64,000 bases of DNA from Enterobacter sp. EA-1 (GTDB lineage Bacteria; Pseudomonadota; Gammaproteobacteria; Enterobacterales; Enterobacteriaceae), in contig CP025776.1 of assembly GCA_002886105.1 (NCBI GenBank), forward strand, positions 3,162,001-3,226,000. The letters run 5' to 3'. Under the pieces are notes generated by a model. That model saw only the letters and a program-made list of their open reading frames with translations, had not been told where the DNA came from and did no database searches. Position numbers and translations under genes: made by a program. Below are positions 9,355-21,509 of the stretch, in pieces (position 1 is the stretch's first letter; every line of letters begins with the position of its first letter).

Positions 9355-10735
9355 ATGCGTAAACGGATCACGTTGTCTTGCCTCACCGCCTGTATTGCCT
9401 CCCTTTCCCCCCTCAGTTCCAGCTTTGGCGCGAGTGATGTGAAATTCCCCGATAAAGTGTGTAATGTCACCCACTACGGCGCGGAAGGTCACAGATTGCA
9501 AATCGACCTCAATACGACCGCTATTCAACAAGCCATTGATGATTGCGCCCGGTGCTGGCGGCGGAACCGTGCTGATCCCTCGGGGTAATTACCTTACCAA
9601 CCCGTTGTTTCTGAAAAGCAATGTACAGCTAAAGCTGGAGAAAGACGCCACGCTGGTGGCCTCTACCGAGATTGCCGGCGCGCCAATGAACAAACCCGCT
9701 ATGCCGAAGCGGAAAATGGCTGGTTGCCGTTTATCAGCATTGCCAATGCCAGCAACGTCGCCATTACCGGGGAAGGCACCATTGACGGCCGGGGGGCTGT
9801 CTGGTGGGAGCGCTGGCGGGAAAATATTCGCGCGACGGGTAAAAAAGGCGGAACCGATCGCCCACGGCTGGTGTATATCAAGCAATCCAGTAACGTACTG
9901 ATAGAAGGGATCACGCTCACGCACTCCCCCCAGCTTCCATATCGTCATGCGTTATTCTCACGATATAGACGTCAATAAAACGCGCATTTTATCGCCCCGC
10001 ATGCGCCAAACACGGATGCCATCGACCCTATCGATAGCCAGAACATCCGCATCACCCATAATTTTATTGACTGTAATGACGATCATATCGCCATCAAAGC
10101 TGAAAAACCGGATAACCGTTTTCCGGACGGCGCAGTGGAAAATATTTATATTGCGAACAATACGCTCAAACAAGGGCGCGGTATTTCGATTGGCAGTGAA
10201 AGTGCTGGCGGGGTAAATAACGTACTGGTTGAAAACAATACGTTTGAAGGATCGATGTACGGGATCCGGATAAAAAAGCCCGCGAGGAAAAGGTGGCGAG
10301 GTGAAAAACATTGTCTACCGGAATACAAAAATGCACGACGTTGAAGTCCCGCTGGTGTTTTCCGCCTATTACAAAGCGGCGCCAATTGTGCAAGCCGAAG
10401 TGGATAAAATGCTCGAAGGCGGCGGCTTCACGCTGGGTGAGCAAATTTACCCGCCCGACAGCGATGCCAAACAGCCGTTTGATAAATACAAAACGCCGCA
10501 TTTTAGCAATATTACCGTCGAGAATTTAACCTCCACCGGGAACAGCAAAGCCGCCGCGTTTATTATTGGCACGCCGGAAGCACCGCTCAGCGGGTTCCAC
10601 TTCACCAACGTCAATATTGAGGCTGTGCGTGGTCTTCGCGTACGCAACGCCGAACTGGAGACTAAAGGGCTCAATATCAAGGTGGCGGAAGGCCCGGTGA
10701 TTCAGCAGGACGCGGGAGTGAAAATCAGCCACTGA
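9355..10735 (+). CDS. Secreted glycoside hydrolase family 28 (polygalacturonase-like)
   Basis: Predicted exported pectin-degrading hydrolase, about 460 residues. A signal peptide (MRKRITLSCLTACIASL, ending SSSFGAS) is followed by NVTHYGAEG..LQIDLNTTAIQQAIDDC, typical of the start of the parallel beta-helix. GH28 catalytic motifs follow in order: NTDAIDP, CNDDHIAIK, GRGISIGSES (the usual GHG box, here with Arg instead of His) and GIRIK. Frame changes lie near 9550, 9690, 9925, 10005 and 10275. E. coli has nothing here between mdtG and msyB, so this is an accessory gene in conserved surroundings. The His-to-Arg change in the third motif resembles exo-acting or rhamnogalacturonan-type branches, but substrate cannot be fixed from sequence alone. 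Confidence 0.85.
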
Positions 10736-10741
10736 CCGTCA

Positions 10742-10777
10742 GACGCACTGCTTTTCCGGGCGGTGCGTCCTTCTTTT
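10742..10777 (+). terminator. Terminator of the GH28 gene
   Basis: GACGCAC (10742-10748) pairs with GTGCGTC (10763-10769) and is followed by CTTCTTTT. Confidence 0.75.
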
Positions 10778-10889
10778 GTCCTGACTTCATGCATTCGTTA
10801 CGGATAACACAATTCGCAATTTGACGCTCTCAATACCAGCGTCTATAGGTTTCTGCATACCTTTTTTCCTCCTCGCTAAGGAGTTAGAT

Positions 10890-11279
10890 ATGGCCGATTC
10901 CAACCTGAATTTTTACTCGACGCTCTCGGAAGCAATTGATGCTGCCCGCGAAGAATTCCTCGCCAGTAATCCTGAGCTGGATGAAGAAGAAGCGAACGTC
11001 CAGCAATTCAATGTGCAGAAATACGTTCTGCAGGACGGTGATATCGCATGGCAGGCTGAATTTTTGCCGATGAAGACGAACCCGGTGAATGTCTGCCCAT
11101 GCTCAGCGGCGAGGCGGCACAAAGCGTATTTGACGGCGAGTATGATGAAATAGAGATAAGCCGAGGAGTGGCTGGAGGAGAATACCCTGCACGAATGGGA
11201 CGAAGGCGAGTTTCAGCTTGAACCCCCACTCGATACAGAGGAGGGGCAAACCGCTGCCGACGAATGGGACGAGCGCTGA
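10890..11279 (+). CDS. msyB: Acidic protein MsyB
   Basis: Very acidic cytosolic protein of about 128 residues; in E. coli its overproduction suppresses secretion defects (secY, secA). The start at 10890 (MADSNLNFYSTLSEAIDAAREEF) follows TAAGGAG. Blocks ANVQQFNVQKYVLQDGDIAWQ, LSGEAAQSVFDGEYDEIE and HEWDEGEFQLEPPLDTEEG match E. coli. Frame changes near 11060 and 11155. The stop at 11277-11279 directly abuts the convergent yceK stop. Confidence 0.92.
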
Positions 11280-11506
11280 TCACTCGTACGGACCGTGATG
11301 GGCATCTATAGGTAGCAATAAGGTATCGAACACCAGCGAGAAGGGTAAGTCCAGCACGGTGATATAACGCCACGCGGAGTCGCGGACGTCCCACTTCACC
11401 CCGGGTAGTATTGATTGCCATGGCCCTGCCCGGGGATCGTCCGGCTGATGATGCTACCGCACCCGCTCAGCAAACATGCCATCACAACGACCACTATCAC
11501 TTTCAC
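11280..11506 (-). CDS. yceK: YceK lipoprotein (DUF1375)
   Basis: Small outer-membrane-type lipoprotein of about 75 residues. Read from a GTG at 11506, it gives VKVIVVVVMACLLSGCGS, whose lipobox LSGC is at the same distance as in E. coli YceK. It continues with SRTIPGQGHGNQYYPGVKWD (one G restored in the GGGG run near 11405), then RDSAWRYITVLDLPFSLVFDTLLLPIDAHHGPYE and TGA. Lies downstream of opgH, from which it is separated by a terminator. Confidence 0.88.
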
Positions 11507-11538
11507 CTGCTACCCCGCCTCAACATTTGTGGATAAAA

Positions 11539-11564
11539 AATACCGGCGCTCAGGCCGGTATTTT
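11539..11564 (-). terminator. Terminator of the opgGH operon
   Basis: AATACCGGC and GCCGGTATT (11539-11547 and 11554-11562) form a stem; on the minus strand it is followed by a run of T. It lies 14 bases beyond the opgH stop. Confidence 0.8.
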
Positions 11565-11577
11565 CCTTATTGTCGGC

Positions 11578-14091
11578 TTACTTTGCCTTCAGCGCCAACG
11601 GATTAAGCTTCAGCGTCTCGTAATAACTAACCCGGGACAAATATTTCTCCGGGGCTGACCATACGCGGTAATGCATCCGCGACAGCGTAACCGGGTCACT
11701 CAGCACCAAACGACGATCGCGATTCAGTTTCTCCGGCGTTTCATTCCAGCGCCTGTTCAACGTGACGATCGCGGGCGATTTCCAGCACATGGCTTGCGCG
11801 GTGACGCGCTGTTGCCATCGCTGTCGCCAGCGCATTGAAGGACGGGTTAAACACCGCATGCATAAAACCATCATCCAGCGAGCGCGAGCGATTCAGCTCC
11901 AGTGTACGCATCTGTGTCCACCAGCACTTTAGGCGGTGAATACTCTTCCGGGATCAGGAACAGCTTCCAGCGTTTGGTGCGCAAACCGATTGTTGAGCGG
12001 CTGGAGATAACCGATACAAACGGCGACAGGATCAGCGAGAAGACAATCGGCGCCAGCCAGAACAGGAAGCGCAAATCCAGCCGTGCCATGCCCACTGCCC
12101 ATACCAGCCCCAGCAGCAACTGCGAACCATGGCGCATAAAAGCCTCGCCCCACGGCGTGGGAGTCATCATCACGCTGCGGTGAGTTCCATACCACTTCCC
12201 AGCCCAGAACGCGCTAACCACAAACACCGTGTGGAACAGCATGCGCACTGGCGCCAGCAGCACCGAGAACAGCACTTCAAGCAGCAGTGAAAGCGTCACG
12301 CGAATGAAACCGCCAAACTCTTTTGGCCCTTTGCACCACACCAGAATGATACTCAGCAGCTTCGGCAGGAACAGCAGCACCATCGTTGATGCGAAAAGCG
12401 CGATGGCCAGCTCCGGACGCCACTGCGGCCATACCGGGAAAAGCTGGCGTGGTTGCAGGAAGTACTGCGGCTCGGTCAGGGCATGCACCACCTGCAGCGC
12501 CGTGGAAAGTGCCGGGGAACATAAACCACAGCGGCGCAGAAAGATAAGACATCACGCCGGTCAGGAACACGGCGCGGTGCACCGGGTGCATCCTTTACCG
12601 TGAACAGGCGGAAGTTCATCAAGTTACCGTGGCACCAGCGGCGATCGCGTTTCAGCTCATCCAGCAAGTTGGGCGGCAGCTCTTCATACGAGCCCGGCAG
12701 ATCATAGGCGATCCACACGCCCCATCCGGCACGGCGCATCAACGCCGCTTCCACAAAGTCGTGCGACAGAATGGAACCGGCAAAAGACCCTTCACCGGTG
12801 CAGCGGCGCCAGTGCGCAGTGCTCAATAAACGGCTTCACACGGATAATGGCGTTATGGCCCCAGTAGTGCGATTCACCCAACTGCCAGAAATGCAGGCCC
12901 GCGGTAAACAACGGCCCATAAACGCGGGTAGCGAACTGCTGGCAACGTGCGTAGAGCGTGTCCATACCGGATGCTTTCGGTGAAGACTGGATGATCCCCG
13001 GCATTCGGGTTCGCTTCCATCAGGCGCACCAGCCCGGTCAGGCACTCGCCGCTCATCACCGAGTCAGCATCCAGCACCACCATATAGCTGTACTGGCTGC
13101 CCCAGCGACGGCAGAAGTCGTCAATGTTGCCACTCTTGCGTTTCACGCGGCGGCGGCGGCGGTAGAAAATCTGACCTTCGCCCTGCACTTCGGCAATCAG
13201 TTCCATCCAGGGCTTTCTGTTCCGCAACGCAGATATCCGGGTTGTAGCTGTCGCTGAGGACATACACGTCGAAGTGCTGTTGCTGCCCGGTTGCTTTCAC
13301 CGACTCCCCACGTTGCGCGCAGGCCAGCGAAAACGCGGTCCACGTCCTCGTTACAGATCGGCATAATCAACGCGGTGCGATGTTCAGGATTCAGCGGTTC
13401 ATCGCCAACGGTCGACGCCGAAATGCTGTACTTATCCCGGCCTATCAGCAGTTGCAGAAAGCCCATCAACGCGGTCCAGAAACCTGCAGAAACCCAGCAG
13501 AACAACACGGCGAACAGGATCAGGATGCCGGTTTGCAGCACATACGGCAGTAGCTGCATAAAGGAAACCCTATCGGCCCGCCATATCGGTTGGCGTGATC
13601 AACGCCCACCCCTGATAAGGCAGGATAGTTTTCATATACCGGTTGCGACCACGGTCTGCGCCAGCGTCAGCAGCAGCAGAATATAGCGACGGATGGAACC
13701 GACCGTGCGCCATTTCTGTTCATGAGCCTGCTCTTCTTTGGTCAGACGCGCGAGATAACGCGGAGCGACTTCGCGCCCACGCAGGCGATCCCAGAAACGG
13801 CCAATCGGGTTTGTACGCCAGGGTCCGGGAAACATGGAGGAGCGTTTTGCCTTCGGCATTGCCTGCAGTTGAGCGCGCCCTTCATCATCTTTAATCAGTT
13901 GGTCTTGCGCCAAAGAGTCTGGCCAACTGCCTTCCAGACGTGCAGCGACAGAGCCCAGTGGGGTGTCATCTTCACGTTCCCATGGCGTATGTTCCACATC
14001 CAGCGCGGTGTGCACGCGTTGGAGACTGTCTGTCGGCAACGCCGCCTTCTTCTCGTCCGGAAGCGGCAGCGCGTCGATATACTCAGTTATC

Positions 14092-14099
<8 letters not shown>
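11578..14099 (-). CDS. opgH: Glucan glucosyltransferase OpgH
   Basis: Inner-membrane family 2 glucosyltransferase that makes the beta-1,2 backbone of osmoregulated periplasmic glucans from UDP-glucose, and in E. coli moderates cell size; about 840 residues. N-terminus [21 protein letters not shown]; catalytic motifs [10 protein letters not shown] (DxD-type), [13 protein letters not shown] and the RW of [11 protein letters not shown]; several membrane helices flank the domain. It is split by about nine frame changes (for example near 13630, 13300, 12960, 12800, 12590, 12500, 11880, 11770). Its ATG overlaps the opgG stop by 8 bases, indicating translational coupling. Confidence 0.95.
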
Positions 14100-15652
<1,553 letters not shown>

Positions 15653-15909
15653 AATAACTAAGCACTTCCCCCTTTGTGTGCTTAAATCGATCCGATCCAT
15701 TTTAATGGAAACTCACGCAATCCGACAACTGGAATCCCCGCATTGTTCTGCATGCCGGCTCAGTGAATAAACAATTGAAACTAACCCTTTATCGTTTTGC
15801 GAGCTATCCCTCGGAGACAGGATCCCGGTCGTAGTGTAGGGTTAGTTGCGAATGTAATCATTATTTGTCTTATGGATAAGACGAAAAGTCTGAGAATGCA
15901 CAGAGTTAT

Positions 15910-17061
15910 ATGACCAGAGCCCCTGCACAACGTGAATATTTCCTCGATTCCATACGCGCATGGCTGATGCTGCTCGGAATCCCCTTCCACATATCGCTGA
16001 TCTATTCGAGCCATATGTGGCATGTCAACAGCGTCTACCCCTCGTGGTGGCTAACGCTGTTCAACGACGCCATTCATGCGTTCCGCATGCAGGTATTTTT
16101 CGTTATTTCCGGTTATTTTTCATACATGCTTTATCTGCGTTATCCGATGCAACGCTGGTGGACGCTTCGCGTTGCGCGCGTCGGTATTCCCATGCTGACT
16201 GCTATTCCTCTGTTGACGCTACCGCAATTTATTATGTTGCAATATGTGAAAGACAAAACCGGCGAATGGCACGCCCTCTCGACTTATGACAAATTCAATA
16301 CGCTGTGCTGGGAACTGATTTCCCATTTATGGTTTCTGTTAGTACTTGTTGTATTAACGACAATCGGCATGTGGTTGTTTAAAAAATAAAAAACAATGCG
16401 CAACGCTTCCCTCGGGGGCTATTTCTCTGGGCAAGCTCTCATTGTGGTTTCTGCTGTTTGGCATTGTCTGGGCAGTGCTGCGCCGAATAATCGTTATCAC
16501 CGGCCGGGAAATATTGCGCGATGCGCTGTTTAATTTCGCGGTGATGCAGTCGCTGTTTTACATTCCGTTTTTCCTTCTTGGCGCGCTGACGTTTATCAAT
16601 CCGCGGCTGAAGTCGTTGTTCACCACCCCATCTCCGTGGTGCGCGGTAGGGTCATTACTGGCGTTTGCTGCGTATCTGCTCAATCAGCATTACGGTAACG
16701 GTGATGCACTGGCTGTATGAAACCGAATCCATCATTACTATGCTGCTGGGATTGTGGATGGTTAACGTGGTGTTCTCACTGGGACACCGCTTGCTGAATT
16801 TCCAGTCGGCGCGGGTGACCTATTTCGTGAATGCTTCGCTGTTTATCTATCTGGTGCACCATCCTCTGACGCTGTTATTCGGCGCATGGATAACCCCGCA
16901 CATTCAGTCGAATCTCTTAGGCTTTATTACCGGGTTGGTGTTTGTTGTGGGTGTGGCTGTGCTGCTGTATGAAATGCACCTGCGCATCCCGCTGCTGCGC
17001 TTCCTCTTCTCCGGGAAACCGCAGGAGAAAAAATGCACAACCGCAGGTCACAACACAATAA
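15910..17061 (+). CDS. opgC: Glucan succinyltransferase OpgC
   Basis: Inner-membrane acyltransferase-3 family protein that adds succinate to periplasmic glucans; about 385 residues with ten helices. Starts [20 protein letters not shown]; contains [32 protein letters not shown] and [20 protein letters not shown]. Frame changes near 16385, 16690 and in the A-run at 17027-17034. The stop at 17059 assumes that last correction; uncorrected, the frame would run to 17177 inside ymdB, which is unlikely. Divergent from opgG as in E. coli. Confidence 0.92.
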
Positions 17062-17134
17062 CTGGCAGGCTGCTGTGGTCTTCAAAGCAGCCACGGAATC
17101 CACCGACCAGACCAGACGGGCAAATAGCTGCGTA

Positions 17135-17676
17135 TCAGCGGGTCGGTTCATCTCCCAGTTGGGTAAGCAAACGTTGATAGAGTCGGGCGGTTTCATCGTC
17201 ATAGCAAACAAAATATATCTGCTGTAAATGGTGATGCCGGGCGAGATAATCTGTAACCGTATTGACGGCAATCTCCGCAGCCGCTGCTTTCGGATAACCA
17301 TACACACCGGTGCTGATCGCCGGGAAAGCGATGGTCATATAGCCGTTCGCTTCGGCCAGTTGCAGACTGTTGCGGTAAGCGTCTTCCAGCAACCGGGCTT
17401 CATGCTCATCCCCGCCGCGCCAGACAGGCCCCACCGTGTGGATCACGGCTTTCGCGCGTAAATTTCCAGCAATGGTGATAACGGCGTGTCCGGGAGGACA
17501 TTCCCCCTGCTGCTGGCGCACCCGCTTGCACGCATCCAACAACGCTGGCCCCGCCGCACGGTGGATCGCACCATCGACACCCCCGCCACCAAGCAATGAC
17601 GGGTTTGCCGCATTGACTATGACATCAACATCAAGGGTGGTGATATCCCCTGAAGCACTTGTATACGTGGTTGCAT
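17135..17676 (-). CDS. ymdB: O-acetyl-ADP-ribose deacetylase (macrodomain) YmdB
   Basis: Macrodomain hydrolase that removes acetyl from O-acetyl-ADP-ribose and, in E. coli, inhibits RNase III; about 180 residues. Starts [13 protein letters not shown] at 17676 after GGGGGCAAAG; one base is missing near 17640. Signature segments [33 protein letters not shown], and [18 protein letters not shown] are present. In E. coli clsC follows ymdB and precedes opgC; here opgC follows directly with 73 bases between stops, so clsC is missing at this site. Confidence 0.93.
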
Positions 17677-17779
17677 CTTTGCCCCCTTTCCGGCTGCTAA
17701 CCCATTCACACTCTTAAGTGTATCCCTCGGCCTGCAAGGAAATGACGGGCATCGCATGCTCCTCACAGTGCCTGCGCAA

Positions 17780-18090
17780 TCAGTTGTAGGCGACGTCAAT
17801 AATTGCCATTGAATGCTGTTGGTTAAGGTAGCGCATCTGCACTTTTCGAATACGGAAACGGATTGAGGAGCTGTGACGATCGCACTCAAATCAATACGCT
17901 GGATCGGTTTTGTGGCATTTTGTGGACACGAAATAACCAGTGTGTGCGGTACAGTCTGCATGTCACACCCCTCTTCAACAATTGCCCCCCGAAAAGCAAT
18001 ATTTCCACTATCAGCAGAAGTAGTAGCAGAGCAGGAACTGGCAATGGCAAATCCGGCAAGAGCGAAAACACACAGGTTAAAAAGACGCAT
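17780..18090 (-). CDS. ymdA: YmdA-like exported small protein
   Basis: About 103 residues with a signal peptide (MRLFNLCVFALAGFAIASSC). The mature part GNIAFRGAIVEEGCDM looks like the first strands of a pilin-like or fimbrial-subunit fold, with a possible disulphide between the GC and SC cysteines. One frame change near 17850; the corrected end reads QQHSMAIIDVAYN. Position beside ymdB and length fit E. coli YmdA, whose function is unknown. The start at 18090 has GAGGTG upstream. Confidence 0.75.
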
Positions 18091-18217
18091 AAGCACCTCA
18101 GGACACCTTCAATTCATCACACTGGTATGACCCGAGGAATTAAGATGACATAGCTGCGAATTTTTTGGAAACTAACGCATTGATGAATTTAAGGTAAGTG
18201 CTTAAAACAGCGCATAT

Positions 18218-18725
18218 TCACATAAAAACAGGATTATTTAATTTAGAGAAGTTTTTTCTGAGGGGGAGCACTGACGCGCGCCGGGAGGATAGCCACAAGC
18301 CGCTGTTTTTCATCGCATATCCAAACAGTAAACCAACAGCCAGCGACGGCATTACCAGCTGCCAGTCCCCCCTGACCGGCAAAGGTGGCACAAGCGCCAA
18401 TAAATGTGCCCGGCACAAAGGAAAGCAACAGACTTTTTGCCTGCATACACATCAAGAATGCGACCATACCGGTCATCACATAACCGAATATTTCCAGATG
18501 TGGAGCCAGCGCAGCGCCGTGAATAATCACCTGCGCCCAAACCACGCCGCTCATGACCGTACAGGCGGAGATCAACAGTCCTTTAATACCGCCTTGTGGA
18601 CAGGCGAAATAAGCCGTGCAACCGAGAAAACCCGCCCAGCTTAATAAGCCAAGGGATACGGCTACCCAGCCCCACAGGCCAGAGAGGATCCCCGTTGTCA
18701 GTGCAATAGAAAGAAGTATGTTCAT
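18218..18725 (-). CDS. ycdZ: Inner-membrane protein YcdZ (DUF1097)
   Basis: Predicted five-helix membrane protein of about 163-170 residues, function unknown. MNILLSIALTTGILSGLWGW, SLGLLSWAGFLGCTAYFACP, LLSFVPGTFIGACATFAGQG are nearly identical to E. coli YcdZ. A frame change near 18370 moves the end to VGLLFGYAMKNSGLWLSS with a lysine/asparagine tail and stop at 18218. A start four codons earlier (18737) is possible. A strong CRP site lies about 85 bases upstream. Confidence 0.93.
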
Positions 18726-18808
18726 GGTGCGCATCATAGCAGATGTGCACCCTATTTATGCGACGCAGAGCACGTTAGTTGGAAATAACAAATGTTTTGT
18801 TGCATTAA

Positions 18809-18830
18809 AATTGTGATTTACATCACAATT
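18809..18830 (-). promoter_or_regulatory. CRP-binding site upstream of ycdZ
   Basis: TGTGA (18812-18816), six bases, TCACA (18823-18827) inside a 22-bp perfect palindrome beginning AATTGTGA. It overlaps the end of ycdY and is centred about 94 bases before the ycdZ start, so catabolite-responsive control of ycdZ is likely. Confidence 0.82.
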
Positions 18831-19383
18831 ACTCGTCAGATTCTTCCTGCAACTCATCCCACATGGCGGCAATCGCATCACGGGCAAGCTGCGCCATCGT
18901 ACGCCAGAACGGCGTGGTGGCATGCGCTTCAACCTTGCCGAAAAAGGTGCCGCACCAGGTAGCAGATAATCAGCAAACAGGGTTTCAAGCGCCTCACTCT
19001 CGTCTTCAGCCGACTGGTCTTCCAGCCGGGGATGCAGCCAGCAGTAACGTACCGATATGATCGGCCGGGGTATCGGTTAATGGCATTCCACGAGTCGATA
19101 AAAATGCACGGATCTCAACTTCAGTCGCCCCTTCAACCCGGTGCACTGCGGAACGGCGATACGCGGCACTCGTCGCCAACAAAAGAGCGTTATAATCCGC
19201 CGCCAGCGCTTGCATATCGCAGCTTTTTTGCAAACGTTCCAGCAGTTCATCCTGCTCCAGCGGCCAGCTCTCCGCCAGTTTTCCTTCACGGATCAGGGTG
19301 TACAGCGGCACCAGCAGCGGATCTTGCGGCTGGCGATAAAACAGCGAGCCGAGCACCCGGCAGAGGATTGAAAATTCGTTCAT
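18829..19383 (-). CDS. ycdY: YcdY, TorD-like redox chaperone family
   Basis: All-alpha chaperone-like protein of the TorD/DmsD family, about 184 residues; in E. coli it enhances YcdX phosphatase activity and affects swarming. Starts MNEFSILCRVLGSLFYRQPQ; later blocks RAFLSTRGMPLTDTPADHIGTLLLAA and the end AAMWDELQEESDE. Frame changes near 19160, 19025 and 18955. It is 19 bases downstream of ycdX on the same strand, forming an operon. Confidence 0.92.
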
Positions 19384-19402
19384 TCAGTTGTTCCAGTCAG
19401 TA

Positions 19403-20141
19403 TTAAAGTTCAGCAAATTCGGTAATCGGCGCCATTCCGCGCGACTCAAGAAAGTCCAGTAAACGGCGTGGAGAGACATTAAGGATACGATCTTCCGGGA
19501 AGTCGACCTCATCGAGGATCTTTCGACACTCGTCAAACTCACCCAATGTGAAAGCGGTATGTGAGTCTGAACCGAGCGCGACCCATCCCCCGGCATCACG
19601 TACGGCCGCCGCAACCGCACGGCAGTTTTCTTCACTGCCTTTACGGGAGTGCAAAAACGAAGAGTTGTTAATTTCCAGCGCCACATCGTATTTCGCGCGC
19701 TGCGGCGGCAATCGCCGGAATATCGACCGGAAATTTCGGGTTACCCGGGTGGCTAATGATATGCACGTTACCACTGGCCATCGTTGCAATCATCGCCTGC
19801 GTGTGCGTCGCTTCATCCTGAGGCGGAAACACCGGTTCGTGAAACCCGGCGATGATCAGATCCAGCGACGTGAGCATTGGCCCGCTGCAATCAATCTCAC
19901 CGTCCGTGTTTTTAATGTTGGCCTCAATGCCACGCAGAATGCCAACCCCATCCACCGTGCGTGGCCAGATACGCATATTAACGAAGTGCCAGTAATGTGG
20001 CGCATCTGCCATGTCCGGACCATGGTCGGTAATGGCAAAGAGTCGAATGCCTTTACGTTTCGCTTCGGCAATATAGTCATGCAGGGTACTGTAAGCGTGG
20101 GTGCTGGCGACGGTATGCATATGCAGGTCAACGGGATACAT
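19403..20141 (-). CDS. ycdX: PHP-family zinc phosphatase YcdX
   Basis: Cytosolic trinuclear-zinc phosphatase of the PHP superfamily, about 245 residues, needed for swarming in E. coli. Metal ligands are visible in [41 protein letters not shown] and GSDSHTAF. One frame change near 19700. The end reads [11 protein letters not shown]. Followed by its partner ycdY. Confidence 0.95.
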
Positions 20142-20224
20142 GTTTCACTCCTGTAGTTATTTCTGCAAGGATAGCAGTTATCGTTATGCAGTTTAATGAA
20201 AACCCGGCATGGCCGGGTATGTCA

Positions 20225-21153
20225 TCAGTAGCCACGCTGCCGATCAACAAGCCCGCTGACCGGCTGGTCGTGCTCAAGTTGCAAGATAGTCTGCGTAATA
20301 AAGGCAATCGCCTCTGCCGGGCGGGTTACGGCAGCCATATGCGGCGTTATTGCTACGCGTGGGTGCGCCCACAACGGATGAGTCGCGGGCAATGGCTCCT
20401 GATTAAACACATCCAGCATTGCTCCCTTCAATTTGCCCGTATTCAGCGCCTGCAACAGATCCTCCTCGACCAGATGAACGCCACGCGCCAGTTCATGACA
20501 TAGCTATCGTCTGCCAGTTGGTCGAGCAATGCACGATCGATGATCCCCACCGTCTCCGGCGTGTTCGGCAGCAGGTTAATCAGGACTCGCGTGCCATGCA
20601 GGAAATCCCCCAACTCAGCAGCGCCAGCAAAACTTGTCACACCGGGCAGTGATTTTCGGCTGCGGCTCCAGCAACGCAGTGGGAATCCCCATGCAAGAAG
20701 GCTTTCCGCAACCTTTCCGCCCAGCACACCGGCCCCAAGAATGCCAATGGTGAAATCTTCACGTTGATACTCATCAAGCGGTTGCCATTGCGCTTGCAGC
20801 TGGTAATCATCAAAGCGACGGAACCAGTGCAGCACCGGCTTACCGCATACTCCTGCATCTGCTGCCCCATGCCGGTATCTTCCAGCCGAAACAGTGGTAT
20901 TGATTCTGCCAGCATTTCCGGGTGAGCTTTCAGCTGACCCAGAATAGAATCCACCCCGGCGCCGAGTGCGAAAACCCCTTTTAATGCGCGCCCTTTTAGC
21001 ATGTCGACGGGGGGATGCCAAACCAGCGCATAGTCTGCGGGTGCATCATCACCTTTTGTCCAGTGCGCGGATGTTCGCCTGTGGTAGCGCGTTGCTCAAC
21101 GCTGCTATCCAGTACTCAGTATTAAAAGAGGGGTGATAAAAGATAATGTCCAT
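20225..21153 (-). CDS. ghrA: Glyoxylate/hydroxypyruvate reductase A
   Basis: NADPH-dependent 2-hydroxyacid dehydrogenase reducing glyoxylate and hydroxypyruvate; about 312 residues. Starts [10 protein letters not shown] at 21153. The Rossmann motif [36 protein letters not shown], and the catalytic-histidine segment [14 protein letters not shown] are present. Frame changes near 21090, 21010, 20850, 20680 and 20500. The end is VDRQRGY. Confidence 0.94.
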
Positions 21154-21353
21154 ATCAACTCCAGAACGTGTTGTGTGGTATCCGCATCATTGGCGGAGCT
21201 GTTGTGTATGATTTTATGAGGAAAGCAGCATAACAAATTTCTCTTGTGCAACGCGGAGAAACTCCTGCGCCGAGAAAAAAGCGATTTCAGGATGTTTAAG
21301 AAGCATGTTGCTTGGAAGTTTGTCTAAACGCGTTAATTTATTGAAAAAGAAGA

Positions 21354-21382
21354 TTGACGGCTTTCGTGCTTTTCCCTACATT
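21354..21382 (+). promoter_or_regulatory. Promoter of the first tRNA-Ser gene
   Basis: -35 TTGACG (21354-21359) and -10 TACATT (21377-21382) are 17 bases apart, followed by a GCGCCC discriminator typical of stringently controlled stable RNA promoters. Confidence 0.8.
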
Positions 21383-21416
21383 AGCGCCCGTCCCGTTAAT
21401 AACGGGAAGACAATGT

Positions 21417-21509
21417 GGTGAGGTGTCCGAGTGGCTGAAGGAGCACGCACACCGGAAAGTGTGTGTATACGGCAACGTATCGGGGGTTCGAATCCCCCCC
21501 TCACCGCCA
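21417..21509 (+). tRNA. tRNA-Ser, probable anticodon GGA (copy 1)
   Basis: Acceptor GGTGAGG pairs with CCTCACC followed by GCCA. The D-arm, long variable arm (TATACGGCAACGTAT), T-arm (GGGGGTTCGAATCCCCC) and encoded CCA are standard for bacterial tRNA-Ser. GGA in the anticodon region indicates decoding of UCC/UCU. The gene spans 93 bases against the usual 88. The anticodon stem region, written CACACCGGAAAGTGTGTGT, cannot form the normal 5-bp stem with a 7-base loop and lacks the T before the anticodon. This copy also has two more bases than copy 2. It may be a variant, damaged gene or sequencing error. Position matches E. coli serX. Confidence 0.8.

Noticed and set aside
10913-11421. Minus-strand open frames across msyB and yceK
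   Set aside because: msyB on the plus strand and yceK on the minus strand in another frame explain the region fully.
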